From Nitrospinota bacterium (GTDB taxonomy: Bacteria > Nitrospinota > Nitrospinia > UBA9942), in NCBI GenBank assembly GCA_016200365.1, contig JACQEW010000208.1, positions 1-5,254 of the forward strand: a stretch of DNA of 5,254 bases. The letters run 5' to 3'. Below are positions 4,946 through 5,254 of this stretch, piece by piece (positions within the stretch are counted from its first letter, which is position 1; every line of letters starts with the position of its first letter). The translations under genes were made by a program, and so were the position numbers. The notes below the pieces were generated by a model. It made no database searches and was not told where the DNA came from. It was given only the letters and a program-made list of their open reading frames with translations.

Positions 4946-5254
4946 ATCAGAAAATAGAAGTCAGAAGTCAGAAGTCAGAAGTCAGAAGTCAGAAGGTTTT
5001 CCTCTACCTTCTATACTCTGTCTTCTGTCTTTCTACTGTTACTCTTGCCGAAGAAACTCCTACCCTTCAAGAGGTTATTAAAAGACCGAAGGTGCATATT
5101 GTCAGGGAAGGCGATACTCTATGGGATATATCGGGGAAGTATCTTAATGACCATTTCAAGTGGCAGAATATCCGGGACAGTAACAAATTTATAGTCAACC
5201 CTGACCTTATATATCCGGGAGACAATATTGTTATACCGGAGCTTTTTGATGAGG
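4942..5254 (+). CDS. Secreted LysM-domain protein, N-terminal part (runs off the window)
   Basis: The ATG overlaps the TGA of the TPR gene (ATGA), suggesting translational coupling; the only Shine-Dalgarno-like sequence is a weak AAGG five bases upstream. 104 codons are present before the right edge. Residues 1-18 are a basic n-region written by a heptamer DNA repeat (it reads EVRSQKSEVRSQK), 19-36 form the hydrophobic core ending in TLA, and cleavage after A36 is likely. There is no lipobox, though C29 lies in the core. Residues about 51-99 are a LysM domain, beginning VHIVREGDTLWDISGKYL and ending NPDLIYPGDNIVIPE, with the typical GDTLW start and P-x-x-I-x-PGD end. LysM domains bind N-acetylglucosamine glycans, so the protein probably sits in the periplasm on peptidoglycan, next to the TPR lipoprotein. 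Domains beyond the edge, such as a hydrolase or further LysM copies, cannot be seen. No other in-frame start would preserve the signal peptide. Confidence 0.85.
   Translation, partial: MNQKIEVRSQKSEVRSQKVFLYLLYSVFCLSTVTLAEETPTLQEVIKRPKVHIVREGDTLWDISGKYLNDHFKWQNIRDSNKFIVNPDLIYPGDNIVIPELFDE
4956..4995. repeat. Heptamer tandem repeat (AGAAGTC)5 plus partial copy, inside the LysM gene
   Basis: Five exact copies of AGAAGTC run from 4956 to 4990, followed by AGAAG (4991-4995). The unit is not a multiple of three, so gain or loss of one copy shifts the reading frame of the LysM gene. The array itself has no stop codon in any frame. A CT-rich stretch just downstream (5006-5034, with CTTCT and GTCTTCTGTC) is roughly complementary to it, so the pair can form an imperfect hairpin, with AGAAGG/CCTTCT as the perfect innermost part. 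Confidence 0.9.

Overview
The window is a stretch of bacterial chromosome, moderately AT-rich, with four protein-coding genes, all on the + strand: gcvPB (285-1772), ftsH (1982-3796), a CpoB/YbgF-like TPR lipoprotein gene (4154-4945), and the 5' part of a secreted LysM-domain gene (4942 to the right edge). No tRNA, rRNA, CRISPR array or complete mobile element was seen. Two-subunit glycine decarboxylase, frequent AGG/AGA arginine and ATA isoleucine codons, envelope proteins of didermic type and repeat-filled spacers suggest an environmental Gram-negative such as Nitrospirota or a deltaproteobacterial-type lineage. This placement is inference and was not tested by any search.

Layout. 1-284 is non-coding. 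It holds a long imperfect hairpin (10-48), short GTG-containing repeats spaced 9-10 bp, a GAAA-tetraloop hairpin and, at its end, a strong Shine-Dalgarno for gcvPB. 1773-1981 is mostly one large imperfect palindrome built from 9-10 bp repeat units. It ends in a T-tract five bases before the ftsH start, which has no visible Shine-Dalgarno. 3797-4153 carries a sequence resembling an insertion-sequence end just after ftsH, then a perfect sigma-70-type promoter (TTGACA, 17 bp, TATAAT), another repeat cluster and the ribosome binding site of the TPR gene. The TPR and LysM genes overlap by ATGA and look translationally coupled.

Function. GcvPB is a metabolic enzyme subunit, FtsH a membrane quality-control protease, and the last two genes encode envelope proteins: a coiled-coil/TPR lipoprotein and a peptidoglycan-binding LysM protein. 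Only the last two look like an operon. gcvPB and ftsH appear to be independent units separated by repeat-rich spacers.

The most interesting points are: (i) a five-copy heptamer repeat (AGAAGTC) inside the signal-peptide codons of the LysM gene, which could make it phase variable; (ii) related, helically phased short repeats in all three spacers; (iii) the palindrome plus T-tract abutting the SD-less ftsH start; and (iv) the perfect promoter with a leader of about 170 nt. None of this proves a new system; the repeats are the best lead.
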